Source: Sphingomonadaceae bacterium
GTDB lineage: Bacteria > Pseudomonadota > Alphaproteobacteria > Sphingomonadales > Sphingomonadaceae
NCBI GenBank assembly: GCA_019239785.1
Contig: JAFAZM010000156.1
Span: forward strand, 1 to 5,697
Length of the DNA stretch: 5,697 bases
Direction of reading: 5' to 3'
Below are positions 1 to 5,401 of the stretch, in pieces (the stretch's first letter is position 1; every line of letters starts with the position of its first letter). The position numbers were made by a program, and so were the translations under genes. The notes below the pieces were generated by a model. That model was not told the origin of the DNA. It was given only the letters and a program-made list of their open reading frames with translations, and made no database searches.

Positions 1-17
1 ACCGCTGACACCCCTCC

Positions 18-60
18 ACCACCGCCTTCGGCGGCGGTCCCCCTCCCCCTGAGGGGGAGG
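18..60. repeat. Paired intergenic hairpins upstream of the barrel gene
   Basis: There are two adjacent inverted repeats. The first (18-38) pairs ACCACCGCC with GGCGGCGGT around a TTC loop, with one mismatch. The second (42-60) pairs CCTCCCCC perfectly with GGGGGAGG around TGA. This pyrimidine-rich then purine-rich layout, followed by AATTTT, resembles a dispersed intergenic repeat seen in sphingomonad genomes; that likeness is from memory. On the plus strand the second hairpin plus AATTTT could also end transcription from a gene left of the window. No gene is supported in 1-127. Confidence 0.55.
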
Positions 61-127
61 AATTTTGCGGTTGAGCGCGCACCTCCCGCAAACCCCATCT
101 TAACCATATCGGCGCCATACCGCCTGC

Positions 128-1408
128 ATGGATATCGGCCGCGGTCCTTTGAGGCTGGTGGCCGCCTTCGCCGCGGCCGTGACGGCGCTCGCCTGGAGCG
201 CGCCTGCCTTTGCCGATCCGCCCCGGCTGGCGCTTCCCGCCAATCTGAGCGCAGTGATCGATTTCCGGGTCGTGCTGACCGACGGCGAGCGCTCCTTCAC
301 CGACGGCGCTTTCGGCAAGTCGCGCTTCGGCGGCGGCGGCGAGGATGTGGACGTTCATGCGGTCCCCGCCGCCGGCGAGCTGGTCTGGCACGGGCCGCTC
401 GCCTGGGGCCTGTCGGGCACCGTCGCCGCGGCCTACCAGGATCGGCAGGACCAGCCGGTCGACCTGATCCAGGCCTTCGCCACCTGGCGGCCGGTGCCGC
501 GCGGCGCGACCCGCTTCTCGGTCCGCGCCGGCCTCTACTGGCCGGAAATCTCCCTCGAACATTCCGGGCCGGCCTGGCAGGTGTCCGACATGATCACCCC
601 CTCGGCGATCAACGCCTGGGTCGGCGAGGAGGTGAAGGTGATCGGCATCGAGGGGACGGCGAGCCGCCAGCTGGCCGGCGGCCGGCTCTCGGCGACGCTC
701 GGTCTGTTCGGCTTCAACGACACCGCCGGCACCCTGCTCGCCTTCCGCGGCTGGGCGTTGCACGATCAGCAGAGCGGCGCCTTCAGCCGCCAGGCCCTGC
801 CGCCGCTCGGCGCCGACATCGCCGGGCTCCAGCCGCAATGGTCGACGCCGACGCTCGAGGTGGATCACCGCGTCGGCTATTATGCGCGGCTCGAATATCA
901 GCTGATCGCGCCGGTCACCCTGTCGGCTTTCTACTACGACAATCGCGGCGAGCCGACCGCCTTCACCAGCCATCTGCAATGGGGCTGGCGCACCCGCTTC
1001 CTCAATGTCGGTGCGCGGGTCGACTTCGGCCCGCATACCCGCCTGCTCGCCCAGGCGCTGACCGGCACCACGCGCATGGGCCAGGACGCGGACGAAGAGG
1101 ACGAATATTGGGTCGATACGCGCTTCCGCGCCGCCTATCTCCGCCTCACCCAGGAGGTCGGGCGGCTCGCGCTCTCCGGCCGGCTCGACCTGTTCGATAC
1201 GCGCCAGCGCGGCGAATATGTCCATCCGGACGACGACGAGACCGGCTGGGCGCTGACCGGCGCCGCCGGCTGGCATCTCACAAGCCAGACCCAGCTGATC
1301 CTCGAATGGCTGCATGTCGAAAGCGACCGCTTGTCGCGGCTCCGCCTGGGCCTCCCGGCGCAGCAGGACCAGAATGTGGTGCAGGCCTCGATGCGGCTTT
1401 CGCTTTGA
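128..1408 (+). CDS. Putative outer-membrane beta-barrel (porin-like) protein
   Basis: This 426-residue protein has a Sec signal peptide: basic n-region with R5 and R9, an Ala/Val-rich core to about residue 23, and a likely cut after SAPAFA (29/30). The mature part is rich in amphipathic strands with alternating hydrophobic and polar residues and many Tyr/Trp/Phe. Examples are 126-137, 186-196, 249-271, 284-300, 334-356 and 373-397. It ends in a strand finishing MRLSL, as in outer-membrane barrels, although the last residue is Leu rather than the usual Phe. The segment 138-176, containing SLEHSGPAW and TPSAINAWVGEE, looks like a family-specific motif, possibly a constriction loop. Two acidic stretches (319-326 and 366-371) would suit external loops. 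An in-frame TAA at 101-103 limits the start, and the ATG at 128 gives a proper signal peptide, though no clear Shine-Dalgarno precedes it. It probably belongs functionally with the cupredoxin and c-di-GMP genes downstream. Barrel and secretion are well supported; substrate and function are unknown. Confidence 0.75.
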   Translation: MDIGRGPLRLVAAFAAAVTALAWSAPAFADPPRLALPANLSAVIDFRVVLTDGERSFTDGAFGKSRFGGGGEDVDVHAVPAAGELVWHGPLAWGLSGTVAAAYQDRQDQPVDLIQAFATWRPVPRGATRFSVRAGLYWPEISLEHSGPAWQVSDMITPSAINAWVGEEVKVIGIEGTASRQLAGGRLSATLGLFGFNDTAGTLLAFRGWALHDQQSGAFSRQALPPLGADIAGLQPQWSTPTLEVDHRVGYYARLEYQLIAPVTLSAFYYDNRGEPTAFTSHLQWGWRTRFLNVGARVDFGPHTRLLAQALTGTTRMGQDADEEDEYWVDTRFRAAYLRLTQEVGRLALSGRLDLFDTRQRGEYVHPDDDETGWALTGAAGWHLTSQTQLILEWLHVESDRLSRLRLGLPAQQDQNVVQASMRLSL

Positions 1409-1415
1409 CCATCTT

Positions 1416-1630
1416 GCCCCTCTCCCCTTGTGGGGGCATCGGGCCGGTTGTGCCCCCCCGGCACAACCTGAACATCGCGGGGGCGATGTTCACCCGATGC
1501 CGGGTTGGGGTGAGGGGTGCGAGGCGAAGCCTCGCGCGCTGCTTCGCAGCGCCACCCCTCACCCAACTCCGTCTAAGCTCGCTTGCGCTCGCTAAGACTG
1601 CGTAATCCCTCTCCCACAAGGGGCGAGGGA
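1416..1630. repeat. Nested palindromic intergenic element, about 215 bp
   Basis: Nearly the whole gap between the barrel and cupredoxin genes is an ordered set of inverted repeats. Outer arms 1418-1436 and 1611-1629 are complementary at 17 of 19 positions. Inside them, stem GCATCGGG/CCCGATGC (1436-1443 with 1493-1500) encloses two perfect 9-bp hairpins, GGTTGTGCC/GGCACAACC (1446-1468) and GAACATCGC/GCGATGTTC (1470-1491). A second stem (1504-1518 with 1554-1567, one bulged base) encloses two perfect 7-bp hairpins, GCGAGGC/GCCTCGC (1519-1535) and GCGCTGC/GCAGCGC (1536-1552). A weaker hairpin at 1571-1598 contains GCTCGCT twice. The result is two adjacent three-way junctions inside an outer stem. 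It is probably a dispersed, non-coding repeat assembled from modules. If transcribed it could attenuate readthrough or protect mRNA ends. No terminal duplication or transposase is visible. Confidence 0.8.
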
Positions 1631-1690
1631 TATTGTTCAGGAGCTCAACCGCTTACCCGATCTTCACCTTCTCCGCGTACGGACTCCCGC

Positions 1691-2320
1691 ATGCGCGCGC
1701 TCGTTGCGACCCTGCTCGCCCTCCTGCTGGCGGCTGCGCCCGCGTGGGCGGGCGACCTCGTCGTGCAGGTGCGCGGCCCGAACGGCGCGCCCGTGCCCAA
1801 TGCGGTGGTAACGCTTTACCCGGGCGGGCGGCCTTCGCCGCTCGGCCCGGCGGGCGGCAGCTACCAGATCGCCCAGCGCGACCTGCAATTCTCGCCTTTC
1901 GTGCTGGTCGTGCCGGTCGGTGCGGACGTGTCCTTCCCCAATTTCGACAATGTCCGCCACCACGTCTACTCCTTCTCCCCGGTGCGCCGCTTCGAGCTCA
2001 GGCTCTATGCCCGGGAGCAGGCGCGCAGCGTCCATTTCGACCGGCCCGGCATCGTCCCGCTCGGCTGCAACATCCACGACAACATGATCGCCTTCATCGA
2101 CGTCGTCGACACCGCCTTCGCGGCGCGTACCGACGGCGCGGGCCAGGCGCATTTCACCGCGATCCCGGGCGGCCAGCTGCTGGTCCGGGTCTGGCATCCC
2201 TATCTGCGCGCGCCGGCCAACCAGCTCGAGCTCAGCCTTGCGGTGCCCGATCACGGCATTGTGACGCGCCCCGTGCCGGTCAACCTCCGGCCGCCGCCGC
2301 GGCCCGGCAACGCCTACTGA
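1691..2320 (+). CDS. Periplasmic cupredoxin, 'methylamine utilization protein' type
   Basis: This is a 209-residue exported protein. Residues 1-20 form a signal peptide cut after APAWA. Residues 22-45 form an Ig-like strand pair (VQVRGPNGAPVPNAVVTLYP), as in carboxypeptidase-regulatory-like folds. Residues 70-138 are a cupredoxin domain with FPNFDNVRHHVYSFS (82-96) and GCNIHDNM (125-132). His90 (or His91), Cys126, His129 and Met132 make a full type-1 copper set, and the C-x2-H-x2-M spacing equals that of amicyanin. Residues 145-200 form a second beta-rich segment. An electron-transfer or copper-binding role in the periplasm is therefore likely. The name 'methylamine utilization' is inherited: no mau genes are present here and methylamine oxidation is not implied. 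An in-frame open stretch extends back to 1583, but it lies inside the palindromic repeat and would bury the signal peptide, so ATG 1691 was chosen; ACGGA at 1679-1683 is a weak ribosome site. The c-di-GMP gene follows after 7 bases, so the two are almost certainly co-transcribed. Confidence 0.85.
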   Translation: MRALVATLLALLLAAAPAWAGDLVVQVRGPNGAPVPNAVVTLYPGGRPSPLGPAGGSYQIAQRDLQFSPFVLVVPVGADVSFPNFDNVRHHVYSFSPVRRFELRLYAREQARSVHFDRPGIVPLGCNIHDNMIAFIDVVDTAFAARTDGAGQAHFTAIPGGQLLVRVWHPYLRAPANQLELSLAVPDHGIVTRPVPVNLRPPPRPGNAY

Positions 2321-2327
2321 ACCGCCG

Positions 2328-4658
2328 ATGTTCGCGCGCATCCGCACCCGGCTTGCGGTCCTCTATGCGGGGCTGTTCACGCTCGCGCTCGGGCTGGTCG
2401 CGATCGCGCTCTACGCGGTCATCGCCACCACCTCGGAGCGCCAGGTGCGCGACGAGCTGGTCGCCAGCTCCACCGTGTTCGACCGCCTGCTCGAGTTGCG
2501 GACCCGCGAGCTTGCCAATGCCGCGGGCCTGCTCTCGCGCGACTACGGCTTCCGCGCCGCAGTCGCCACCGGCGATCCCGGCACCGCGCTTTCGGCGCTG
2601 GACAATCTGAAGGCGCGGCTCGGGCTCCGCAGCTCGTTCATCGTCGGCATGGACGGCCAGGTGACTGGAGTCGCCGATCCGCGCCTGCGCGCCGACGCCG
2701 CCGCTCTGTGGACCGCGCTCGACGCCGGCCGCACCAGCGGTATCGTCCGCTTCGGCGGCATGCCCGCCCATGTGGTCGCGGCACCGATCCTGGCGCCGAA
2801 CCTGGTTGGCTGGGTGGTGTTCGTGAACGGGCTCGACCCGGCCCAGATGCACCGGCTCGAGCAGCTCTCCGCGATCCCGATCAACGCCCGCGTCCTGCTC
2901 CGCGGCCACGGCGGCGCCTGGACCAGCGGGGAGCAAAGCGCCGACGACGGCGCGATCGCGTCCTTCGTCGATGCCCGCATGGGCGACGGCGCCCCGGCCC
3001 GGCTCGACGAGCAGGGCGGCACCGCGATCGCCCTGGCGCGGCCGCTGCAGGGGATGAACGACGGCGAATCCGCCGCACTGCTGATCCGCTATCCGCTCGC
3101 CGAGGCGCTCGCGCCCTATCTGCCGCTGCAGCTGGCGATGGCGCTGACCGGCCTCATCGGCCTGATCCTTGTCGTGTTCGGCTCCTGGCGGCTGTCGCTC
3201 ACCCTGACCAAGCCGATCTCCGCGCTCGAGCAGGCGGCGCAGCGGATGGAAGAGGGCGAGGCGGCCGAGGTCAAGGTCGAGACCCGCGACGAGATCGGCC
3301 GGCTTGCGCAAAGCTTCAACCGGATGGCCGCGGGGATCGCCGAGCGCGAGCGGCGGATCACCCAGCTCGCCTTCAACGACAGCCTCACCGGCCTCCCCAA
3401 CCGCGCCTTCTTCCGCCAGCATCTCGATCTCGAGCTGAAGCAGGTCGAGCGGCGCGGCGGCAGCGGCCTCGCTCTGCTCTGCGTCGATCTCGACAATTTC
3501 AAGTCGGTCAACGACACGCTCGGCCATCCGATCGGCGACGAGCTGCTGCGCGCGGTCGGCGCCAGGCTCGGCGCAAGCGTCGGCGGCGCGATGCTGGCGC
3601 GGCTCGGCGGCGACGAGTTCACCATCATCCTCTCCCGCCGCGACGCGCACGAGGCCGCGGGCGCGATCGCCGCCCGGCTGATCGCCGCGCTCGCCGACCC
3701 GTTCGACGTGGCGGGCCACGAGCTCACCGCCGGCGCCAGCGTCGGCATCGCGATGGCGCCGGGCGACGGCGCCGACGCCGACACCTTGATGAAGCATGCC
3801 GATCTCGCCCTCTATCAGGCGAAGAGCGAAGGCGGCGGCACCTACCGCTTCTTCGAGGACGAGATGAACGCCCGCGCCCAGTCGCGGCACCGGCTCGAAG
3901 GCGATCTGCGCCGCGCGCTCGCCGGCGGCGAGTTCGAGCTCTATTTCCAGCCTTTGTTCGATCTCGAGACCAACCGGATCGGCTCGTTCGAGGCGCTGAT
4001 CCGCTGGAACCATCCGACGCGCGGCCTGGTCTCGCCGGACGAGTTCATCCCGCTCGCCGAGGAGACCGGCCTGATCGTGCCGATCGGCGCCTGGGTGATC
4101 CAGGAGGCGTGCCGCCAGGCGGTGCGCTGGCCAGACCATATCAGGGTCGCGGTCAACGTCTCCTCGGTCCAGTTCCGCCGGCCGGGCCTGGCCAATGTCC
4201 TGGTGCAGGCGCTGGCGGCGAGCGGCCTCGATCCGAAGCGGCTCGAGGTGGAGATCACCGAATCGATCTTCCTGGAAAGCTCGGAGGCTTTGATCGCGGT
4301 GCTCCATTCGCTGCGCAACATGGGCATCCGCATCGCGCTCGACGATTTCGGCACCGGCTATTCGAGCCTGTCCTATCTGCAGAGCTTTCCGTTCGACAAG
4401 ATCAAGATCGACCGCTCCTTCATCCAGCAGATGCTGACCCGGGCCGGCTCGACCGCGATCGTCCACGCGATCACGGACCTCGCCCGCGCCCTCGGTATGG
4501 AGACCACCGCCGAGGGGGTCGAAAGCTCCGAGCAGCTCGCCGAGCTGCGCCTGCACGGCTGCTCCTCCGTCCAGGGCTATCTGTTCAGCCGCCCGGTGGA
4601 TGCGGCGGGCGTGTTCGAGATGCTGGCGGCAGCGCACCCGCAACGGGATGTGGCGTGA
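2328..4658 (+). CDS. Membrane c-di-GMP cyclase/phosphodiesterase (sensor-HAMP-GGDEF-EAL)
   Basis: This is a 776-residue inner-membrane enzyme. It has TM1 at about 9-34, a periplasmic sensor at 35-265 (Cache-like by its layout, probably double-Cache), TM2 at about 266-287, HAMP at about 288-342, GGDEF at about 345-510 and EAL at about 520-770. The cyclase site is intact: DSLTGLPNR (351-359), D387 and D389, and GGDEF at 427-431. The RxxD product-inhibition site expected at about 418-421 reads VGGA and is absent. The phosphodiesterase site is also complete: EAL at 555-557, N610, E642, DDFGTGYSS (672-680), K693, E729 in AEGVES, and Q749. Both making and breaking of c-di-GMP are thus possible; net activity cannot be read from sequence, though such hybrids with a complete EAL often act as phosphodiesterases. 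The gene begins 7 bases after the cupredoxin stop with no clear Shine-Dalgarno, which suggests translational coupling. The periplasmic sensor lies in the same compartment as the cupredoxin and may read its copper or redox state; this is inference. Confidence 0.95.
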   Translation: MFARIRTRLAVLYAGLFTLALGLVAIALYAVIATTSERQVRDELVASSTVFDRLLELRTRELANAAGLLSRDYGFRAAVATGDPGTALSALDNLKARLGLRSSFIVGMDGQVTGVADPRLRADAAALWTALDAGRTSGIVRFGGMPAHVVAAPILAPNLVGWVVFVNGLDPAQMHRLEQLSAIPINARVLLRGHGGAWTSGEQSADDGAIASFVDARMGDGAPARLDEQGGTAIALARPLQGMNDGESAALLIRYPLAEALAPYLPLQLAMALTGLIGLILVVFGSWRLSLTLTKPISALEQAAQRMEEGEAAEVKVETRDEIGRLAQSFNRMAAGIAERERRITQLAFNDSLTGLPNRAFFRQHLDLELKQVERRGGSGLALLCVDLDNFKSVNDTLGHPIGDELLRAVGARLGASVGGAMLARLGGDEFTIILSRRDAHEAAGAIAARLIAALADPFDVAGHELTAGASVGIAMAPGDGADADTLMKHADLALYQAKSEGGGTYRFFEDEMNARAQSRHRLEGDLRRALAGGEFELYFQPLFDLETNRIGSFEALIRWNHPTRGLVSPDEFIPLAEETGLIVPIGAWVIQEACRQAVRWPDHIRVAVNVSSVQFRRPGLANVLVQALAASGLDPKRLEVEITESIFLESSEALIAVLHSLRNMGIRIALDDFGTGYSSLSYLQSFPFDKIKIDRSFIQQMLTRAGSTAIVHAITDLARALGMETTAEGVESSEQLAELRLHGCSSVQGYLFSRPVDAAGVFEMLAAAHPQRDVA

Positions 4659-4680
4659 CCTCTCGCGGCATCCCTCTGCT

Positions 4681-4763
4681 CGTCATCGCGGCGAAGGCCG
4701 GGATCTCGGGTCGGTAAGGCTCAGCCCTACGTCCACGAGACCCGGGCCTTCGCCGGGGTGACG
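4681..4763. repeat. Two-armed palindromic intergenic repeat
   Basis: Arm 4681-4707 (starting CGTCATCGCGGCGAAGGCC) is the reverse complement of arm 4737-4763 (ending GGGCCTTCGCCGGGGTGACG) at 23 of 27 positions. The spacer is about 29 bases and contains the short inverted pair GGCT/AGCC. Related sequences built around CGGCGAAGGCCGGG and their inverse are common between genes in sphingomonads and other alphaproteobacteria (memory, not searched). It lies in the 3' trailer of the c-di-GMP gene, before the terminator, and could fold into a long hairpin in that mRNA. No protein is encoded here. Confidence 0.75.
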
Positions 4764-4776
4764 CGGGCCAGAAAAG

Positions 4777-4812
4777 AAAAGGGCCCCGCCGGCATTCCGG
4801 CGAGGCCCTTTT
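4777..4812. terminator. Bidirectional intrinsic terminator between convergent genes
   Basis: GGGCCCCGCCGG (4781-4792) pairs with CCGGCGAGGCCC (4797-4808) around a CATT loop: 11 of 12 pairs, with one C/A mismatch. On the plus strand it is followed by TTTT (4809-4812). On the minus strand it is followed by the complement of GAAAAGAAAA (4771-4780), which reads TTTTCTTTTC. It can therefore stop transcription from both sides. It sits 22 bases past the small minus-strand gene and about 120 bases past the c-di-GMP gene, and the T-tract is stronger for the minus-strand transcript. Confidence 0.88.
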
Positions 4813-4833
4813 CGAAAACGAAGCCCGATCGGC

Positions 4834-5157
4834 TCAGGCGGTGAACTCGACCTCGGTGGTCTCGCAGAGGTTCACGTCGCGCAGGTCGTTGTTGGTGCCG
4901 TCGTCATAGGTCACCTTGATGTCCCAGTGGCACTGGTCCGTGTCGCGGTCGAAGGTGACCTCGGCCCGCTCGCCATTGCCGAGCGTGTCGCGGCCCAGGA
5001 TGTCCGGACCCCAATGGTCGTCGCTGTGCGGCGAGACGTTGAGCGTGACGATCGTGTGGCCGGTATGGTTGGTGATCGTGAAATCCTGCGGCGCCGCAAA
5101 GGCCGCAGTGGCCGTGGCGGCCGCCAACAAGGCGCCCGCAATCAGAAACTTACGCAT
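4834..5157 (-). CDS. Small secreted acidic protein, function unknown
   Basis: This 107-residue protein has a clear signal peptide (MRKF start, Ala/Leu-rich core, cut after TAAFA at 21/22), leaving about 86 residues. The mature part is strongly acidic, with about 18 Asp/Glu against 5 Lys/Arg. It looks all-beta, with a line of short motifs: FTITNHTGHTI (26-36), VSPHSDDHWGPDILG (41-55), CHWDIKVTYDDG (76-87) and NLCETTEVEF (96-105). Cys76 and Cys98 are the only cysteines in the mature chain and could form a disulfide. I recall similar small exported proteins of unknown function in alphaproteobacteria with the VSP...W...DILG and C-WDIKV patterns, but cannot name a family. The Asp-rich stretches could bind a divalent cation; this is speculative. 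It is a single-gene unit convergent to the c-di-GMP gene, with its own ribosome site and terminator. Other start codons would remove the signal peptide. Confidence 0.8.
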   Translation of the reverse strand: MRKFLIAGALLAAATATAAFAAPQDFTITNHTGHTIVTLNVSPHSDDHWGPDILGRDTLGNGERAEVTFDRDTDQCHWDIKVTYDDGTNNDLRDVNLCETTEVEFTA

Positions 5158-5165
5158 GAGAAAAT

Positions 5166-5171
5166 CTCCCT
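5166..5171 (-). promoter_or_regulatory. Ribosome binding site of the small secreted protein gene
   Basis: Read on the minus strand, AGGGAG lies 8 bases before the ATG at 5157-5155. It is the best Shine-Dalgarno match in the window and supports that start. Confidence 0.75.
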
Positions 5172-5326
5172 ATCCCCGGTAAAACCCCCAGGTTTCCGCA
5201 CCTACGGGCAGAGGTTTTGCTTTGCAATCCGATATTTGTCGGGGGGTGGTGGACGACAGGGTGCGGCTCCCTGGAGGGGCACGAGCCGATCGCATCGGAT
5301 CGCGCCGCTCCAAGTCATTCTTTGCC
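5172..5326. other. Divergent intergenic region, no gene seen
   Basis: This stretch separates the minus-strand secreted-protein gene from the plus-strand oxidoreductase gene and must hold promoter sequence for at least the former. It has two short inverted repeats: AAACC/GGTTT around CCCA (5182-5195) in the presumed leader of the minus-strand gene, and CCGAT/ATCGG around CGC (5286-5298). GATCGC occurs twice (5288-5293 and 5298-5303). No convincing -35/-10 pair, tRNA or small protein was found. Open frames crossing it lack a ribosome site and look like translated repeat. Confidence 0.4.
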
Positions 5327-5386
5327 GCGATTTCCGAGTCGTCGGATGGAATGAGCGGCCGCTCATTCCATCCGACCTGAAATCGC
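5327..5386. repeat. Perfect 36-bp palindrome with outer flanking arms
   Basis: Bases 5341-5376 equal their own reverse complement exactly: the half-site GTCGGATGGAATGAGCGG is followed by its inverse, with GCGGCCGC at the centre. Outside it, GCGATTTC (5327-5334) pairs with GAAATCGC (5379-5386), offset by 6 unpaired bases on the left and 2 on the right. The whole could extrude as a cruciform or form a very stable RNA hairpin. It ends 15 bases before the oxidoreductase start codon, so in that mRNA it would lie just ahead of the ribosome site. The arm ending GAAATCGCTCTA resembles a dispersed alphaproteobacterial intergenic motif (from memory). It could equally be a large operator, since perfect dyads of this size are unusual. 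Confidence 0.85.
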
Positions 5387-5392
5387 TCTAGC

Positions 5393-5396
5393 AGGA
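5393..5396 (+). promoter_or_regulatory. Ribosome binding site of the FAD oxidoreductase gene
   Basis: AGGA lies 5 bases before the ATG at 5402 and directly after the palindromic element. It supports this start, which also places the FAD-binding motif at the very N-terminus, as is normal for the family. Confidence 0.6.
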
Positions 5397-5401
5397 CGCC
5401 G

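Noticed and set aside
65..107. Sigma-70-like promoter for the barrel gene (TTGCGG or TTGAGC with TAACCAT)
   Set aside because: No pair has acceptable spacing and a recognisable -10 together. A promoter probably exists nearby, but I cannot place it.
1436..1598. tRNA, riboswitch or CRISPR-like array in the branched palindrome
   Set aside because: There is no acceptor/T-arm pattern, no known aptamer core that I recognise, and no equal-length direct repeats with unique spacers. Inverted-repeat modules explain the region.
1639..1643. AGGAG as a ribosome site for a gene in the 1644-1690 gap
   Set aside because: It is a good Shine-Dalgarno match, but no start codon lies at suitable spacing, and the cupredoxin start is 47 bases away.
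1583..1690. N-terminal extension of the cupredoxin to an upstream start
   Set aside because: The extension translates palindromic repeat DNA and would place the signal peptide 36 residues inside the protein. ATG 1691 gives a normal exported protein.
1633..2610. 325-codon plus-strand open frame over the cupredoxin gene
   Set aside because: It overlaps two well-supported genes in the wrong phase and has Arg/Pro/Ala-rich composition typical of an out-of-frame reading.
2280..4643. 787-codon open frame on the minus strand
   Set aside because: It lies antisense to the GGDEF-EAL gene, whose domains and catalytic motifs are complete. The minus-strand product is Arg/Glu/Ala/Gly-rich low-complexity sequence, as expected from the complement of a GC-rich gene.
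2708..4717. 669-codon plus-strand open frame in another phase
   Set aside because: It is an Arg/Pro/Ala-rich frameshifted shadow of the c-di-GMP gene, with no domain, signal or ribosome site.
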